Shown here in pieces: positions 19,767-28,243 of a stretch of DNA of 28,517 bases; position 1 is the stretch's first letter, and the number at the start of each line of letters is the position of its first letter. A program made the translations under genes and the position numbers. The stretch spans positions 1-28,517 of the forward strand of contig WFZM01000024.1 of assembly GCA_015489565.1 (NCBI GenBank). Reading direction: 5' to 3'. A model generated the notes under the pieces. It saw only the letters and a program-made list of their open reading frames with translations. It made no database searches and had not been told where the DNA came from. Source of the stretch: Patescibacteria group bacterium. Its GTDB lineage: Bacteria > Patescibacteriota > Minisyncoccia > Phycocordibacterales > UBA2100.

Positions 19767-20504
19767 ATGAATATTTTTGCCAGGCTAAGGTCTATAGAGG
19801 AGTATGATAAAGCAAAAGCAGTAAAAAGTATAATAAAAGATTCTACTCCGGACTTTGACTATTATCTGATGCTTATACTTTCCACCTTGATGGCCACCAT
19901 GGGGCTTCTGGCGGGGTCTGAGACAACGGTTATAGGCGCTATGCTTTTGGCGCCGCTTCTTGCGCCTACACTTGGGCTTGCACTTGGTGTGTCCATGTCT
20001 GAGTCTTCTTTGATCAGCCGCTCTTTCGGGACTATCGTACGCTCCAGTTTGGTGGCGGTTTTGTCAGCTGTTATAGCGAGCTTTCTTTTTGCTTTGAGTA
20101 AATTTGACGGCGGTGCATTAAATGATGCAATACTTTCAAGAACAAGTCCGTCACTTTTGTATTTTATGATTGCGGCGATTTCAGGATTTGCCGTAGCGTA
20201 TGCAAGTGTTAGACCGGATTTGTCCGAGAGTTTGCCGGGAGTTGCTATTGCCGTAGCGCTTATCCCGCCTCTTTCTGTGGTGGGGATAGGTCTTACCGGT
20301 GGTGGGGTAAAGCTGGTGTCCGGGGCGCTCTTGATGTTCTTGATAAATGTGGCTGGCATTGTTTTTGCGGCAATGGTTGCATACTCTTTGATGGATGTTC
20401 ACCACAAGCGTTTTATGGCAGAGAAGCTGGTGGAGAAAGAACAAGAGCGCCTTAAACAGGAGAAAGAAAATCTTAAAGAGGCTGCCGAAAAGCTTAAAGA
20501 ATAA
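19767..20504 (+). CDS. DUF389 family integral membrane protein
   Basis: A 245-aa membrane protein with about six hydrophobic segments. The DUF389 core is clear: LMATMGLLAGSETTVIGAML, LAPLLAPTLGLALGVS, ISGFAVAYASVRPDLSES and LPGVAIAVALIPPLSVVGIG, with the conserved small-residue and proline pattern. The C-terminus is a charged helix rich in Lys and Glu (EKEQERLKQEKENLKEAAEK), likely a cytoplasmic coiled coil. The function of DUF389 proteins is not established; transport or signalling roles have been proposed. The next gene begins 7 nt after its stop, so they may share an mRNA. Confidence 0.88.
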   Translation: MNIFARLRSIEEYDKAKAVKSIIKDSTPDFDYYLMLILSTLMATMGLLAGSETTVIGAMLLAPLLAPTLGLALGVSMSESSLISRSFGTIVRSSLVAVLSAVIASFLFALSKFDGGALNDAILSRTSPSLLYFMIAAISGFAVAYASVRPDLSESLPGVAIAVALIPPLSVVGIGLTGGGVKLVSGALLMFLINVAGIVFAAMVAYSLMDVHHKRFMAEKLVEKEQERLKQEKENLKEAAEKLKE

Positions 20505-20511
20505 ATCATAC

Positions 20512-21003
20512 ATGTCTTTTGATAAGATAGATTTTATAAATGAAAAAGAACGGATTCTTGCCTTCTTAATTAAAATTATTAAAGCCAACCCAGCAAGTTT
20601 TCCTAAAACTTTAGAACTCCTTGAGAGTGGAGGCTCAGCTAGACAGTTTTTACAAGAAGTAAAGCTGCTAAGTTTAGATGATGATAATGATACTGATATA
20701 GAAAAACCCATTATATTTTTTATTAATTTTTTTAGAGAATTTTCTCAGTCTTTTGATGTAATGCGTAAATATTTTGCCACTCTTGACGAAGGCTTTAAAA
20801 AAGGGGTGAAAAATCTGTTAGATGAACTCATACTGATTCTTGTTTTTTTGTGTGCGGGAGAGAAAGAAGAGCTGCTGAACGAGATTAATAAAAAAACAAA
20901 TCTGCAAGCTAAAGATTTTGATGATATTTTATTAGAGCGTTTAGACACTTTGGAAACAGAAATATTCAGCTTGCTTAATTATTTATATGGACTTAGAAAA
21001 TAA
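20512..21003 (+). CDS. Unrecognised 163-aa protein
   Basis: I do not recognise a family. The ATG at 20512 is used because the longer open frame from 20395 overlaps the DUF389 gene. The protein looks all-helical: INEKERILAFLIKIIKANPA, FREFSQSFDVMRKYFATLDE, a hydrophobic LLDELILILVFLCAGEKEEL and a C-terminal leucine-rich helix. There is no signal peptide or clear membrane segment, although the LILILVFL stretch is quite hydrophobic. The body is rich in Asp, Glu and Phe. It sits between the DUF389 gene and nth and overlaps the nth start by 17 bp, so the three are likely co-transcribed. Confidence 0.6.
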   Translation: MSFDKIDFINEKERILAFLIKIIKANPASFPKTLELLESGGSARQFLQEVKLLSLDDDNDTDIEKPIIFFINFFREFSQSFDVMRKYFATLDEGFKKGVKNLLDELILILVFLCAGEKEELLNEINKKTNLQAKDFDDILLERLDTLETEIFSLLNYLYGLRK

Positions 21004-21658
21004 AGAAAAATTGCGCAAGGCGAGGGCTCGCAAAATAGTGAATCTTTTAAAAAAAATATATCCAAAGCCCAAATCTGAATTAAGATACAAGACCCAGTTT
21101 CAGTTTTTAGTGGCGGTCATATTGTCTGCTCAGGCTACGGACAAAAAAGTCAATGAAGTAACAAAAGAAATATTTAAAGAATATAAGAGCGCATGTGATT
21201 TTGCCAAACTAGACCTGGAAGACTTTGAAAAAATGATTAGCAGCCTGTCTTTTTTTAGAAATAAAGCGAAAAATATTATAAAGACAGCAGAAATAATTTG
21301 CTCTGAATATAGAAACCGAGTTCCCAAAAAGCTTGATGAATTACAAAAGCTGCCCGGAGTGGCCTATAAAACCGCAAATGTGGTCCTCGGCGAGCTTTTT
21401 GACAAATGGGAAGGTATAGCAGTGGATACCCATGTAAGGCGCTTTGCATTAAAGTTTGACCTGTGCGATAGTAAAAATCCGGATAAAATCGCAAAGTGTC
21501 TTGAAGAGCTGATTCCTAAAAAAGATTGGAAATATGTAAACAACGGACTGGTGCTTTACGGAAGGTATGTTTGCCCCGCAAGAGAGCACGAATGCAAGGA
21601 GCATGAGCTTACGAAACTTTGGCCTGAAGCGGCCGGCAGATGGCCTAAATCCAAGTAG
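20987..21658 (+). CDS. nth: Endonuclease III, housekeeping copy with decayed FeS motif
   Basis: A 223-aa bifunctional DNA glycosylase/AP lyase for oxidised pyrimidines. The fold markers are complete: FQFLVAVILSAQATDKKVNE, the HhH motif KLPGVAYKTANVVLGE with catalytic Lys128, and IAVDTHVRR with Asp147. The C-terminal cluster motif is incomplete. Cys196 and Cys203 have the usual C-x6-C spacing, but the third and fourth positions are His206 and Trp212, so a normal 4Fe-4S cluster cannot form with four cysteines. Activity may persist, as cluster-free family members are known. The start overlaps the end of the previous gene. Compare the divergent Nth-like protein at 2933-3724, which keeps four cysteines. 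Confidence 0.92.
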   Translation: MDLENKEKLRKARARKIVNLLKKIYPKPKSELRYKTQFQFLVAVILSAQATDKKVNEVTKEIFKEYKSACDFAKLDLEDFEKMISSLSFFRNKAKNIIKTAEIICSEYRNRVPKKLDELQKLPGVAYKTANVVLGELFDKWEGIAVDTHVRRFALKFDLCDSKNPDKIAKCLEELIPKKDWKYVNNGLVLYGRYVCPAREHECKEHELTKLWPEAAGRWPKSK

Positions 21659-21683
21659 TTTTTATATCTTTTAGAGCTTGTGC

Positions 21684-21689
21684 TATACT
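21684..21689 (+). promoter_or_regulatory. -10 box of the HAD phosphatase gene
   Basis: TATACT preceded by TGC (extended -10), ending 7 nt before the ATG at 21697. Confidence 0.65.
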
Positions 21690-21696
21690 GTCTTTT

Positions 21697-22392
21697 ATGG
21701 GTAAAAGAGTAAATAAAGTGGCATTTTTTGATATAGACGGAACTCTGTTTCGTTGGAGTTTGTTTATAGAATACGTGGAGCTATTGTTTAGCAAAGGCAT
21801 ACTTGACCCAAGCTTAAAGAAAGGGTATGAGAATGAATATAAAGCTTGGGTAAATCGTGAAGGTGTGTATGAGGATTATATAAACGCAATGGTGAAGGTG
21901 TTTCACTCCAACAGCCAAGGGATACATATTGATGAATTCAGACAAGTTGTTAAAGAGGCCTTAGAGAGTAAAGAAAAGAGGGTATATAGATTTACCAGGG
22001 ATTTGATTAAGGATTTGAAAGAAAAGGGCTATTTTTTGGTTGCGATATCTCACTCGGCAAAAATAGCTGTAGATATTTTTGCGGAAAACTACGGTTTTGA
22101 CAAAGTGTACGGCTTAAGGTTTGAACTGGACGATAGCAAGCACTTTACGGGAAAAGTTATGGATAAAGAAGAAATTTTTAATAAAGCAAGTATTGTAAAA
22201 AGAGTGCTTGAAAAGCATAAACTCAGTCTTAAGGACTCTTACGCGGTAGGGGATACCGCGAGCGATGCGCCGATGCTTGAGTTGGTGGATAACCCTATAG
22301 CTTTTAATCCCAACAAAGAGCTTTATGAAATAGCAAAAAAGAAAGGCTGGAAAATAGTTGTAGAAAGAAAAGATGTGGTCTATCAGATTTAA
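21697..22392 (+). CDS. HAD-superfamily phosphatase, subfamily IB (SerB-like)
   Basis: A 231-aa haloacid dehalogenase-type phosphatase. Motif I is VAFFDIDGTLFRW with the nucleophile Asp and acid/base Asp, motif II is VAISHSAKI, the motif III lysine lies in FNKASIVKRVL, and motif IV is AVGDTASDAPMLELVD. The helical cap inserted after motif I and the LRFELDDSKHFTGKV segment match subfamily IB, which includes phosphoserine phosphatases and phospholipid-linked phosphatases. The substrate cannot be read from the sequence. It is a single gene with its own promoter and terminator. Confidence 0.88.
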   Translation: MGKRVNKVAFFDIDGTLFRWSLFIEYVELLFSKGILDPSLKKGYENEYKAWVNREGVYEDYINAMVKVFHSNSQGIHIDEFRQVVKEALESKEKRVYRFTRDLIKDLKEKGYFLVAISHSAKIAVDIFAENYGFDKVYGLRFELDDSKHFTGKVMDKEEIFNKASIVKRVLEKHKLSLKDSYAVGDTASDAPMLELVDNPIAFNPNKELYEIAKKKGWKIVVERKDVVYQI

Positions 22393-22402
22393 TCAATAGC
22401 TT

Positions 22403-22436
22403 AAATGCATGGCAGGCGAAGCCCGCCATGCATTTT
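22403..22436. terminator. Terminator between convergent HAD and MFS genes
   Basis: AAATGCATGGC / GCCATGCATTT (11 bp) enclosing a smaller GGC/GCC stem, then T residues. It probably serves the HAD gene and may also serve the MFS gene on the other strand. Confidence 0.8.
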
Positions 22437-22456
22437 AAATTCAAGTCTTTTGAGAT

Positions 22457-23638
22457 TTATTTCGTGTCAGTAATTTTTGCGGAAAAATAAAGCCCGGACA
22501 AAGTAACAATAGAAAGGAAAATATATAGTGCCTTAAAATCTGCTAAGAACAATATGGGGCTGGCAAGAAGAGGTGCTACTATACTGGATATTGGGTATAA
22601 GGCGCGAAAAGCTCCTATCAAATCTGTATCTTTGCCATCCACTAATTTGAAAAAGTAAGTTTCTGTCATAGTTTGAATAAAAGAAGCGCCGACACGGGTA
22701 AAAAAGAGCAGAGTAGCCACAAGCCATACGGAATTTGAATTGTTTAGCGCGAAGGCAAGTGTAGACAAAGCGGTAATAATAAATCCGCTCATCATCAATT
22801 CTTTTTCTCCAAGTTTTTTATCGGCTATTTTCCCCAAAGGCACGGTAAATACCACAAAAGGAAGCAGCATAAAAGCAAAAATAAGACCTATCTTATCATA
22901 AGCAAAGCCCATACTTTCTTTTAAGTACACGCTCGTATATATGACCATTATTGAATAGAAGAAATATAAAATAAACTGCGCCCAAAAGACATTAAAGACA
23001 TCTTTATTATTTAATATTGAACTGACAGTCCGGCGCAGGTGGAACTGCTTGTATTTTATTCTTTCTATTTTTTTGAGCTTCCAAAAACTTATAATCAAAA
23101 ACGGAAAAAATATGGCAGCGGCAGCCAGCCATAAGGATTTGAAGTCATCTCCTTTAACCAGAAGACCGCCCAAAAAAGGTCCGGCCACAAAAGCGGCACT
23201 CGCCATAGTCAGGAATATTCCTCTTTGCCCTCCGGTTTCTTGCTCTGAGCTCGTGAAGCGTTCCATAAGAGCATCAAGAGCGGCGACGATAATAGCAGCA
23301 AAACCCGAGTTTAGTATAAAAACAGGCAAAACAAGAGATATATCATTACTTAGCGCTTGCACAACGTAGCTTAATACATATAAAATAGCTACAAAAAACA
23401 CGCTTCTGTATGCGCCAAATTTATTAAAGATGTGAGAAGATACAAAAAAACTCAAAGCGGCAACAGCAGATGCAAGTGCGTAGACAAAGGATATATAGCG
23501 CGTGTCCAGCCCTAAAAATTTTAAATAATTCGCACCAAAGTAGCTGACAGTTGCCATCTGAAGGGCAAAAATAAAGTTCAGCACATAGACGGTCCCGCGC
23601 ATTTTATTTTTATATATTGCCGTGTTTGGTATAGTCAT
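22457..23638 (-). CDS. MFS transporter
   Basis: A 393-aa major facilitator superfamily protein with about 12 hydrophobic segments in two halves. The first half begins MRGTVYVLNFIFALQMATVS and contains IFNKFGAYRSVFFVAILYVL. The second half has the typical PLGKIADKKLGEKELMMSGF, matching the MFS G-x3-D-R/K-x-G-R/K motif in loop 8-9. MFS proteins move small solutes in or out with a cation gradient; drug, sugar or nucleoside export are possible, and I cannot assign a substrate. It is a single gene; a TATAAT box sits 7 nt before its start. Confidence 0.9.
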   Translation of the reverse strand: MTIPNTAIYKNKMRGTVYVLNFIFALQMATVSYFGANYLKFLGLDTRYISFVYALASAVAALSFFVSSHIFNKFGAYRSVFFVAILYVLSYVVQALSNDISLVLPVFILNSGFAAIIVAALDALMERFTSSEQETGGQRGIFLTMASAAFVAGPFLGGLLVKGDDFKSLWLAAAAIFFPFLIISFWKLKKIERIKYKQFHLRRTVSSILNNKDVFNVFWAQFILYFFYSIMVIYTSVYLKESMGFAYDKIGLIFAFMLLPFVVFTVPLGKIADKKLGEKELMMSGFIITALSTLAFALNNSNSVWLVATLLFFTRVGASFIQTMTETYFFKLVDGKDTDLIGAFRALYPISSIVAPLLASPILFLADFKALYIFLSIVTLSGLYFSAKITDTK

Positions 23639-23645
23639 GGGGGAT

Positions 23646-23651
23646 ATTATA
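23646..23651 (-). promoter_or_regulatory. -10 box of the MFS gene
   Basis: TATAAT on the minus strand, ending 7 nt before the ATG. The intervening ATCCCCC is not a Shine-Dalgarno sequence, so a leaderless mRNA is expected. Confidence 0.65.
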
Positions 23652-23729
23652 ACAGATAATAATATACAATAAATAATAAATTAAAATATAAGAAGTGGCT
23701 TTGTGGCAAGGCGCCCATTTTTATTTAGA

Positions 23730-23757
23730 TTGACAAATGTCTGACATTTCATATAAT
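23730..23757 (+). promoter_or_regulatory. Toxin-antitoxin promoter with internal operator palindrome
   Basis: Consensus -35 TTGACA (23730-23735), 16-bp spacer and TATAAT (23752-23757), ending 6 nt before the ATG at 23764. The spacer contains the inverted repeat AAATGTC-T-GACATTT (23735-23749), well placed for autorepression by the antitoxin. Confidence 0.8.
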
Positions 23758-23763
23758 GAAAGC

Positions 23764-24033
23764 ATGGTAACGCAATCCAAGAGAAATAAAGCAAAAAAAA
23801 TAGGGTTACGAGATTTTGTCCGGAATTCCAGGGTTGTGCGCGAGCAACTCGAGCGCGGGCAAGTATTTACTTTGTTGGCAAATGGTGTTGAAATAGCTAA
23901 AATCACTCCCATAAAGAGAAAAGGGGCGAAATACAGTAAGAAAGATTATTTTAAAGAACTCCTTGGATCTGTTAAGAGCAAAGCCGAACTTAGCAATAAA
24001 GAAATTGATGAGATAATTTATGGTAAAAACTAA
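23764..24033 (+). CDS. Phd/YefM-like antitoxin
   Basis: An 89-aa protein, first gene of a toxin-antitoxin pair. The N-terminal part fits the Phd/YefM DNA-binding fold: GLRDFVRNSRVVREQLERGQ, then VFTLLANGVEIAKITPIK, which matches the family's 'Rxxlsxxldrvxx-Gxxvxxxxxgkpvaxlvp' pattern. The C-terminal about 35 residues (YFKELLGSVKSKAELSNKE) would wrap the toxin. The start at 23764 is preferred over the ATG at 23737, which lies between the -35 and -10 boxes. Its 3' end overlaps the toxin gene by 14 bp, as is usual for such pairs. It probably represses its own promoter through the palindrome upstream. Confidence 0.8.
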   Translation: MVTQSKRNKAKKIGLRDFVRNSRVVREQLERGQVFTLLANGVEIAKITPIKRKGAKYSKKDYFKELLGSVKSKAELSNKEIDEIIYGKN

Positions 24034-24403
24034 GGTTATTTTTGATACCAATGTGTGGGTGGCATCTATAATTTCCGGGGATAGTTTGCATCAAAAATCT
24101 ATAGATCTACTGGAGAAATATGATTCAATTATATATTTAACCGAAGATATTGTATCGGAGACAATAACAGTGTTGAAGCGCTACGGTGAAGTCGAAAAGG
24201 CTAAAAAATTTGTGGACTTGATATACTCTAATTCTGACTTTGAGGTTATTGCAGCTACAGACTACTATCAGGATACTCTCGCATATTTTTTAAAATCGGA
24301 TGATAAACATCTGTCTTTTGTTGATATGTCGCTTGTAGTATTGTCCAAAAAATACAAGATAGAAAGCTTTGATAAGAAATTAAGGTGTATTCTGAATAAA
24401 TAG
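24020..24403 (+). CDS. PIN-domain ribonuclease toxin
   Basis: A 127-aa PIN-domain protein, the toxin of a type II pair. The acidic residues of the Mg-dependent RNase site are visible: VIFDTNVWVASIISGDS (first Asp), YLTEDIVSETITVLKRYG (Glu) and KHLSFVDMSLVVLSKKYKI (Asp), then IESFDKKL with the last acidic residue. VapC toxins of this fold cleave tRNA or rRNA. Its length and order after a Phd-like antitoxin match known PIN modules. It ends before a strong hairpin. Whether it is active and what RNA it cuts cannot be told. Confidence 0.88.
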   Translation: MVKTKVIFDTNVWVASIISGDSLHQKSIDLLEKYDSIIYLTEDIVSETITVLKRYGEVEKAKKFVDLIYSNSDFEVIAATDYYQDTLAYFLKSDDKHLSFVDMSLVVLSKKYKIESFDKKLRCILNK

Positions 24404-24405
24404 AA

Positions 24406-24440
24406 AGCGCGTCATTTTTGCGAAGCAAAAATGACGCGCT
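24406..24440. terminator. Terminator between toxin and RNase J genes
   Basis: Perfect 16-bp stem AGCGCGTCATTTTTGC and its reverse complement, with loop GAA. It lies between convergent genes and could serve both. Confidence 0.85.
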
Positions 24441-24478
24441 CTGTTTGGTCACTTTAATTTTCCCGACTTTAAGCTTGT

Positions 24479-26392
24479 CTAAACTGTAACAACGACAGGT
24501 ATAACTATGGGCATTTTGTGAGTTTGCTGCAGGAGATAGTCTGATATAGCAGCCTGCAGTTCCTGCTTTAGCTTATCAAGGTCCGGATGTGGATATTTGC
24601 GCATGGTATCTTCCACTATTTTTTTGATAAGCAGACGCACCTGTCCCAGAAGCTCTTGTGAATCTCGCAAGTATACAAAACCGCGTGAGATTATATCCGG
24701 AGATTTTTTAAGTTTTCCTGTACGCATTTGTATTGTGGCAACAATGACAAATATGCCTTCCTGCGCCAACATTTTACGGTCTGCGATAACGGTGCTTTGT
24801 ATATCTTTAACCTTTTTGCCTTCTACAACTCTTGTTATATTAGGTGCTTTCTCTTTGAGATGCACTATTTTGCTTCCCTGTTCCTGTATTTCTATTACTG
24901 ATCCGGTATCAGGTATTACAACATTTTCCTCCGGCATACCGGTTTCCACGGCCAGGTCGGCATGTACGCGCAACATGTAGTAGAAACCATGGTGGGGGAT
25001 AAAGAACTTAGGCTTGATTTGCTGGTGTATCCAGCGCGCTTCTTCGCGATTTCCGTGACCTGAAGCATGAACGTCACTGGTCTCGTAAGTAACTATGTGA
25101 GGTCCCAGGCGAGCAATTTTATCTTTGAGCTTTTGAACAGCGCGCTCGTTGCCCGGAATGACGGAAGAGGACAAAACAACTATATCTTCCGGCCGCAGTT
25201 TTATGAATTTGTGAGTTTCATTTGCCATGCGCATCAAAGAGGCGTATTCGTCTCCTTGAGCCCCGGTTGCAAGTATAAGCACCTTGTCAACAGGGTAGTC
25301 TGGCATCTGCTCAAGTGTAATGAAGGTGCTGTCTTTTACTTTCATGTAGCCAAGTTCTTTGGCAATAGCAAGGTTGTTTACCATACTACGCCCGTCTATG
25401 GCCACTTTACGCCCGTTTTTTTCGGCTATTTCTATGATTTTTATTACTCGCTCTATCTGAGATGCAAAAGTGCCTATAATAAGCCTTTTACCTTTCGCAT
25501 TTTTGATTATATCTTCAAAGGTGTTAAATACCTTGTGTTCCGGTATAGACCATCCGGGACGAGAAGTATTTGTAGAATCCATTAAAAGCACCAAAGCTTT
25601 TTTCTTTTTAAATATTTCAAAAGCCTCGTATTCTTTTTTAAATACGACCCCGTCTTCATGGTCAAGTTTTATATCACCGGTTATAACAACACCTCCGTAA
25701 GGAGTCTCAATAATAACCCCCATAGAGTCGGGTATCGTGTGCGTAGTTCCAAAGAAGGTGACAGGCAGTGAACCTATCTTTAATGTCTGCTTTGGCTCCA
25801 CCACTATTATCTCCGGTAATTTAACCTCCGGAAATTCTTCGTAGCGTTTTTTAATCATCACAGCGGTAAATTCGCGCGTGTAGATGGGCGGGGCCCCCAA
25901 GGCGTCCGTTATGTAAGTCAAGGCTCCCGTGTGATCCAGGTGGCCGTGAGTGATTATGATGCCACGAATTTTCTCTTTTCTTTCTTCCAGATATTTTGTA
26001 TTTGGGAGAATATAATCTATTCCCGGCGTATCGTCCTCGCGGAACATGAAACCGGCATCCACTATCCAGATATCATCGTTATACTCTATGGCGGTCATGT
26101 TGCGACCTATCTCTTCCACACCTCCCAGTGTCAAAACGCGGACGGTATCTTTTGGAAGCTCCGGGACAACATCACTGTGCTTTTTGCTGAGCACTCTTTC
26201 AGAAAGAACGGGGCGCCTCATTCTGGATTCGTTTTTAAGACGACGAGTTCGTGCCGCTTTGTGATTTGTCCTGCCAATTCTTTTTTCATAATTTGTTGAA
26301 GCAGAAGTTCTACCCCTTTGTGTTTTGTTTGTGCTTATTTTTTTCTTGGCCCCTGATTCATGAGAAGCCAAAGTTGTTTTTTTGTTTATCAT
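24479..26392 (-). CDS. rnj: Ribonuclease J
   Basis: A 637-aa metallo-beta-lactamase/beta-CASP ribonuclease that degrades and matures RNA as an endonuclease and a 5'-3' exonuclease. Metal ligands lie in IIITHGHLDHTGAL, FGTTHTIPDS and VVITGDIKLDH. The beta-CASP motifs include LLMDSTNTSRPG, IIGTFASQIERV and TSDVHASGHGNREEARW, followed by FFIPHHGFYYMLRVHADLA. The C-terminal domain (about 540-637) is complete. Residues 1-85 form a basic, low-complexity extension (KKKISTNKTQRGRTSAS and similar) that is absent from the B. subtilis enzymes and could bind RNA. It is the last gene of a minus-strand group, 33 bp after the peptide-binding protein gene. Confidence 0.96.
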   Translation of the reverse strand: MINKKTTLASHESGAKKKISTNKTQRGRTSASTNYEKRIGRTNHKAARTRRLKNESRMRRPVLSERVLSKKHSDVVPELPKDTVRVLTLGGVEEIGRNMTAIEYNDDIWIVDAGFMFREDDTPGIDYILPNTKYLEERKEKIRGIIITHGHLDHTGALTYITDALGAPPIYTREFTAVMIKKRYEEFPEVKLPEIIVVEPKQTLKIGSLPVTFFGTTHTIPDSMGVIIETPYGGVVITGDIKLDHEDGVVFKKEYEAFEIFKKKKALVLLMDSTNTSRPGWSIPEHKVFNTFEDIIKNAKGKRLIIGTFASQIERVIKIIEIAEKNGRKVAIDGRSMVNNLAIAKELGYMKVKDSTFITLEQMPDYPVDKVLILATGAQGDEYASLMRMANETHKFIKLRPEDIVVLSSSVIPGNERAVQKLKDKIARLGPHIVTYETSDVHASGHGNREEARWIHQQIKPKFFIPHHGFYYMLRVHADLAVETGMPEENVVIPDTGSVIEIQEQGSKIVHLKEKAPNITRVVEGKKVKDIQSTVIADRKMLAQEGIFVIVATIQMRTGKLKKSPDIISRGFVYLRDSQELLGQVRLLIKKIVEDTMRKYPHPDLDKLKQELQAAISDYLLQQTHKMPIVIPVVVTV

Positions 26393-26425
26393 ATTTTTCT
26401 TAAATTTAATAATTTTATAATAATA

Positions 26426-28135
26426 TTATTTTTTAAAGAATGACCATACAGTTTGGGATTTACTGTACCATTTAAATATATCTGAAAAGCGTTCCTCGGC
26501 TCGGCTTATAGGGTCGCTGTCAGCTCCTTTTAACTGTTTGGGTACCAGGTATATGAATTTGGGCATGAAAAGGAAAATAGCCGCTTTGTCTTTCTCTATT
26601 ATATTTACAAATTCTGTCATAAGCTCTTTTCTTTTTTCTTGGTCCAGCTCTTCTCTTAATTTAAGTAATATTTTGTCTGCTTCTTTGTTTTTATACGAGC
26701 TTATGTTAAGACCAGGGTCATCTTTTTGACTTGAGTGCCAAAATTGGTACAAGTCAGGGTTTCGCCCAAGTTCAAAACCAAACAGCAAAGCATCAAAGTC
26801 ACGCTCTCTTATAACTTTGCTATTTAGTGTTGCAAGGTCGTACTTTTTAAACAAAACTTTGAAACCTTCTTTATTTAAACTGTCTTGTATATAGTTGGCC
26901 ACTTTTTCCAACTCTTCATTGGAGTCAGCCAACGACAAATTCAAAGTGAATACTTTTCCGTTTTTTTCCCAGTAATCATCTGCATTTTTCTTCCATTTGG
27001 CGCCTTGCATCAGCTCTTGGATTTTTTCACCACGTTCTTTTTTGTTGACGGGGCTGGAGCTGGCATTATACATAAAATCAGGCACGGGAGCATGAAGTGG
27101 GCTGGCAAATCCACCCATAATCTTCTTGACAAGCTCCTCCTTGTCTATGGCAAGCGAAATCGCTTCTCGCACTTTCTTATCAGATAAGTCATTTCTTTTT
27201 CGCATATTAAAGAATATAGCAAAGGCTCGCAGGATATCTTTGCTTAAGATTTTGGAATTTTTGTTTTCTTTTTGCAGCTTCATTGCTTCTTGCCACGGTA
27301 TTGACGCTATGGCACTTAAGCTACCGTTTTCCCAAGCAAGCATCATGTCGCTCTTGCTTTGAAATTTAATTAAATTAAATTTTGTGATGTGTGGCCTGCC
27401 GAGATAAAAGTTTTCATTGGCTTCAAGCTCGTATATACGACTAAAACTGTCTTCATTATCTTTTATATTTATCAATTTAAATGGCCCAGAGCCTACGGCT
27501 TTTTTATTATTTAAATCAAGACTTATGTCTTGCGCTTTTACAGAACCCCAAATGTGTTTCGGCAATATTCCCAGAGTAAAGTTGTCTATGAACGGGCTGT
27601 AGGCCTCGGGCAAAGTTATTTTTACTGTTTTTTTATCCAGGGCGACGGCTTTTACGGACTCCCAGTTGGCTCTAAGGGGGCTGTTTACAAGTGGGTTCTG
27701 CACCATGCGTATGGTAAATACAATATCATCTGCGCTAAGCTCCTTGCCGTCGTGGAACTTAACACCATCTCTTATTTTGAAAATATAAACTTTTCCATCC
27801 TCAGATATATTCATTTCTTTTGCCAGGTCTAAGTCGTAGCTTTCTCCGTTGGCTCTTAAAAGTCCTGAGTAAATCAGCGCGCTTAAATCCTTGTCTATCG
27901 GCGTGTTGGCAAGTACGGGATTTATAAGTTCGCTAGCCATGCCAACGACTCCTTCGTTCCAGGTCTCGTCATTTACCGGTGCTATTTGCGAATATTTCAT
28001 GCTGAGCTTATAAATACTTGCATAAGCACTGGAAAACAAGATAAACAAGAGAGCAAGATATAGAAATTTTTCAAAAGGACTCTTATTCCTAATCCTAAAG
28101 ATTTCCTTTAATTTTTTAATTTTTTCTTTAATCAT
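26426..28135 (-). CDS. Peptide ABC transporter substrate-binding protein (SBP_bac_5)
   Basis: A 569-aa extracytoplasmic peptide-binding protein of the DppA/OppA type. An N-terminal membrane segment (about residues 24-46, FLYLALLFILFSSAYASIYK) acts as an anchor; there is no lipobox Cys. The family core is clear: LINPVLANTPIDKDLSALIY, DGKVYIFKIRDGVKFHDGKE followed by LSADDIVFTIRM, TLGILPKHIWG, VREAISLAIDKEELV, and a C-terminal lobe ending IFLFMPKFIYLVPKQLKG. It would bring oligopeptides to a transporter, which fits a cell with few amino-acid pathways. No permease or ATPase genes are adjacent. ATG 28135 is chosen over ATG 28195, because the added 20 residues overlap a likely promoter or terminator region. 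Confidence 0.9.
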   Translation of the reverse strand: MIKEKIKKLKEIFRIRNKSPFEKFLYLALLFILFSSAYASIYKLSMKYSQIAPVNDETWNEGVVGMASELINPVLANTPIDKDLSALIYSGLLRANGESYDLDLAKEMNISEDGKVYIFKIRDGVKFHDGKELSADDIVFTIRMVQNPLVNSPLRANWESVKAVALDKKTVKITLPEAYSPFIDNFTLGILPKHIWGSVKAQDISLDLNNKKAVGSGPFKLINIKDNEDSFSRIYELEANENFYLGRPHITKFNLIKFQSKSDMMLAWENGSLSAIASIPWQEAMKLQKENKNSKILSKDILRAFAIFFNMRKRNDLSDKKVREAISLAIDKEELVKKIMGGFASPLHAPVPDFMYNASSSPVNKKERGEKIQELMQGAKWKKNADDYWEKNGKVFTLNLSLADSNEELEKVANYIQDSLNKEGFKVLFKKYDLATLNSKVIRERDFDALLFGFELGRNPDLYQFWHSSQKDDPGLNISSYKNKEADKILLKLREELDQEKRKELMTEFVNIIEKDKAAIFLFMPKFIYLVPKQLKGADSDPISRAEERFSDIFKWYSKSQTVWSFFKK

Positions 28136-28243
28136 ATTAAAGTTTTTTAACGAGTTTTTTGATAACTTGTCAATTCCAAGACAAGACAAGCCCAATTAAT
28201 TTGGGTCTCAAGACTTTTTAAATTTTACTTGTTTAATCTAATT

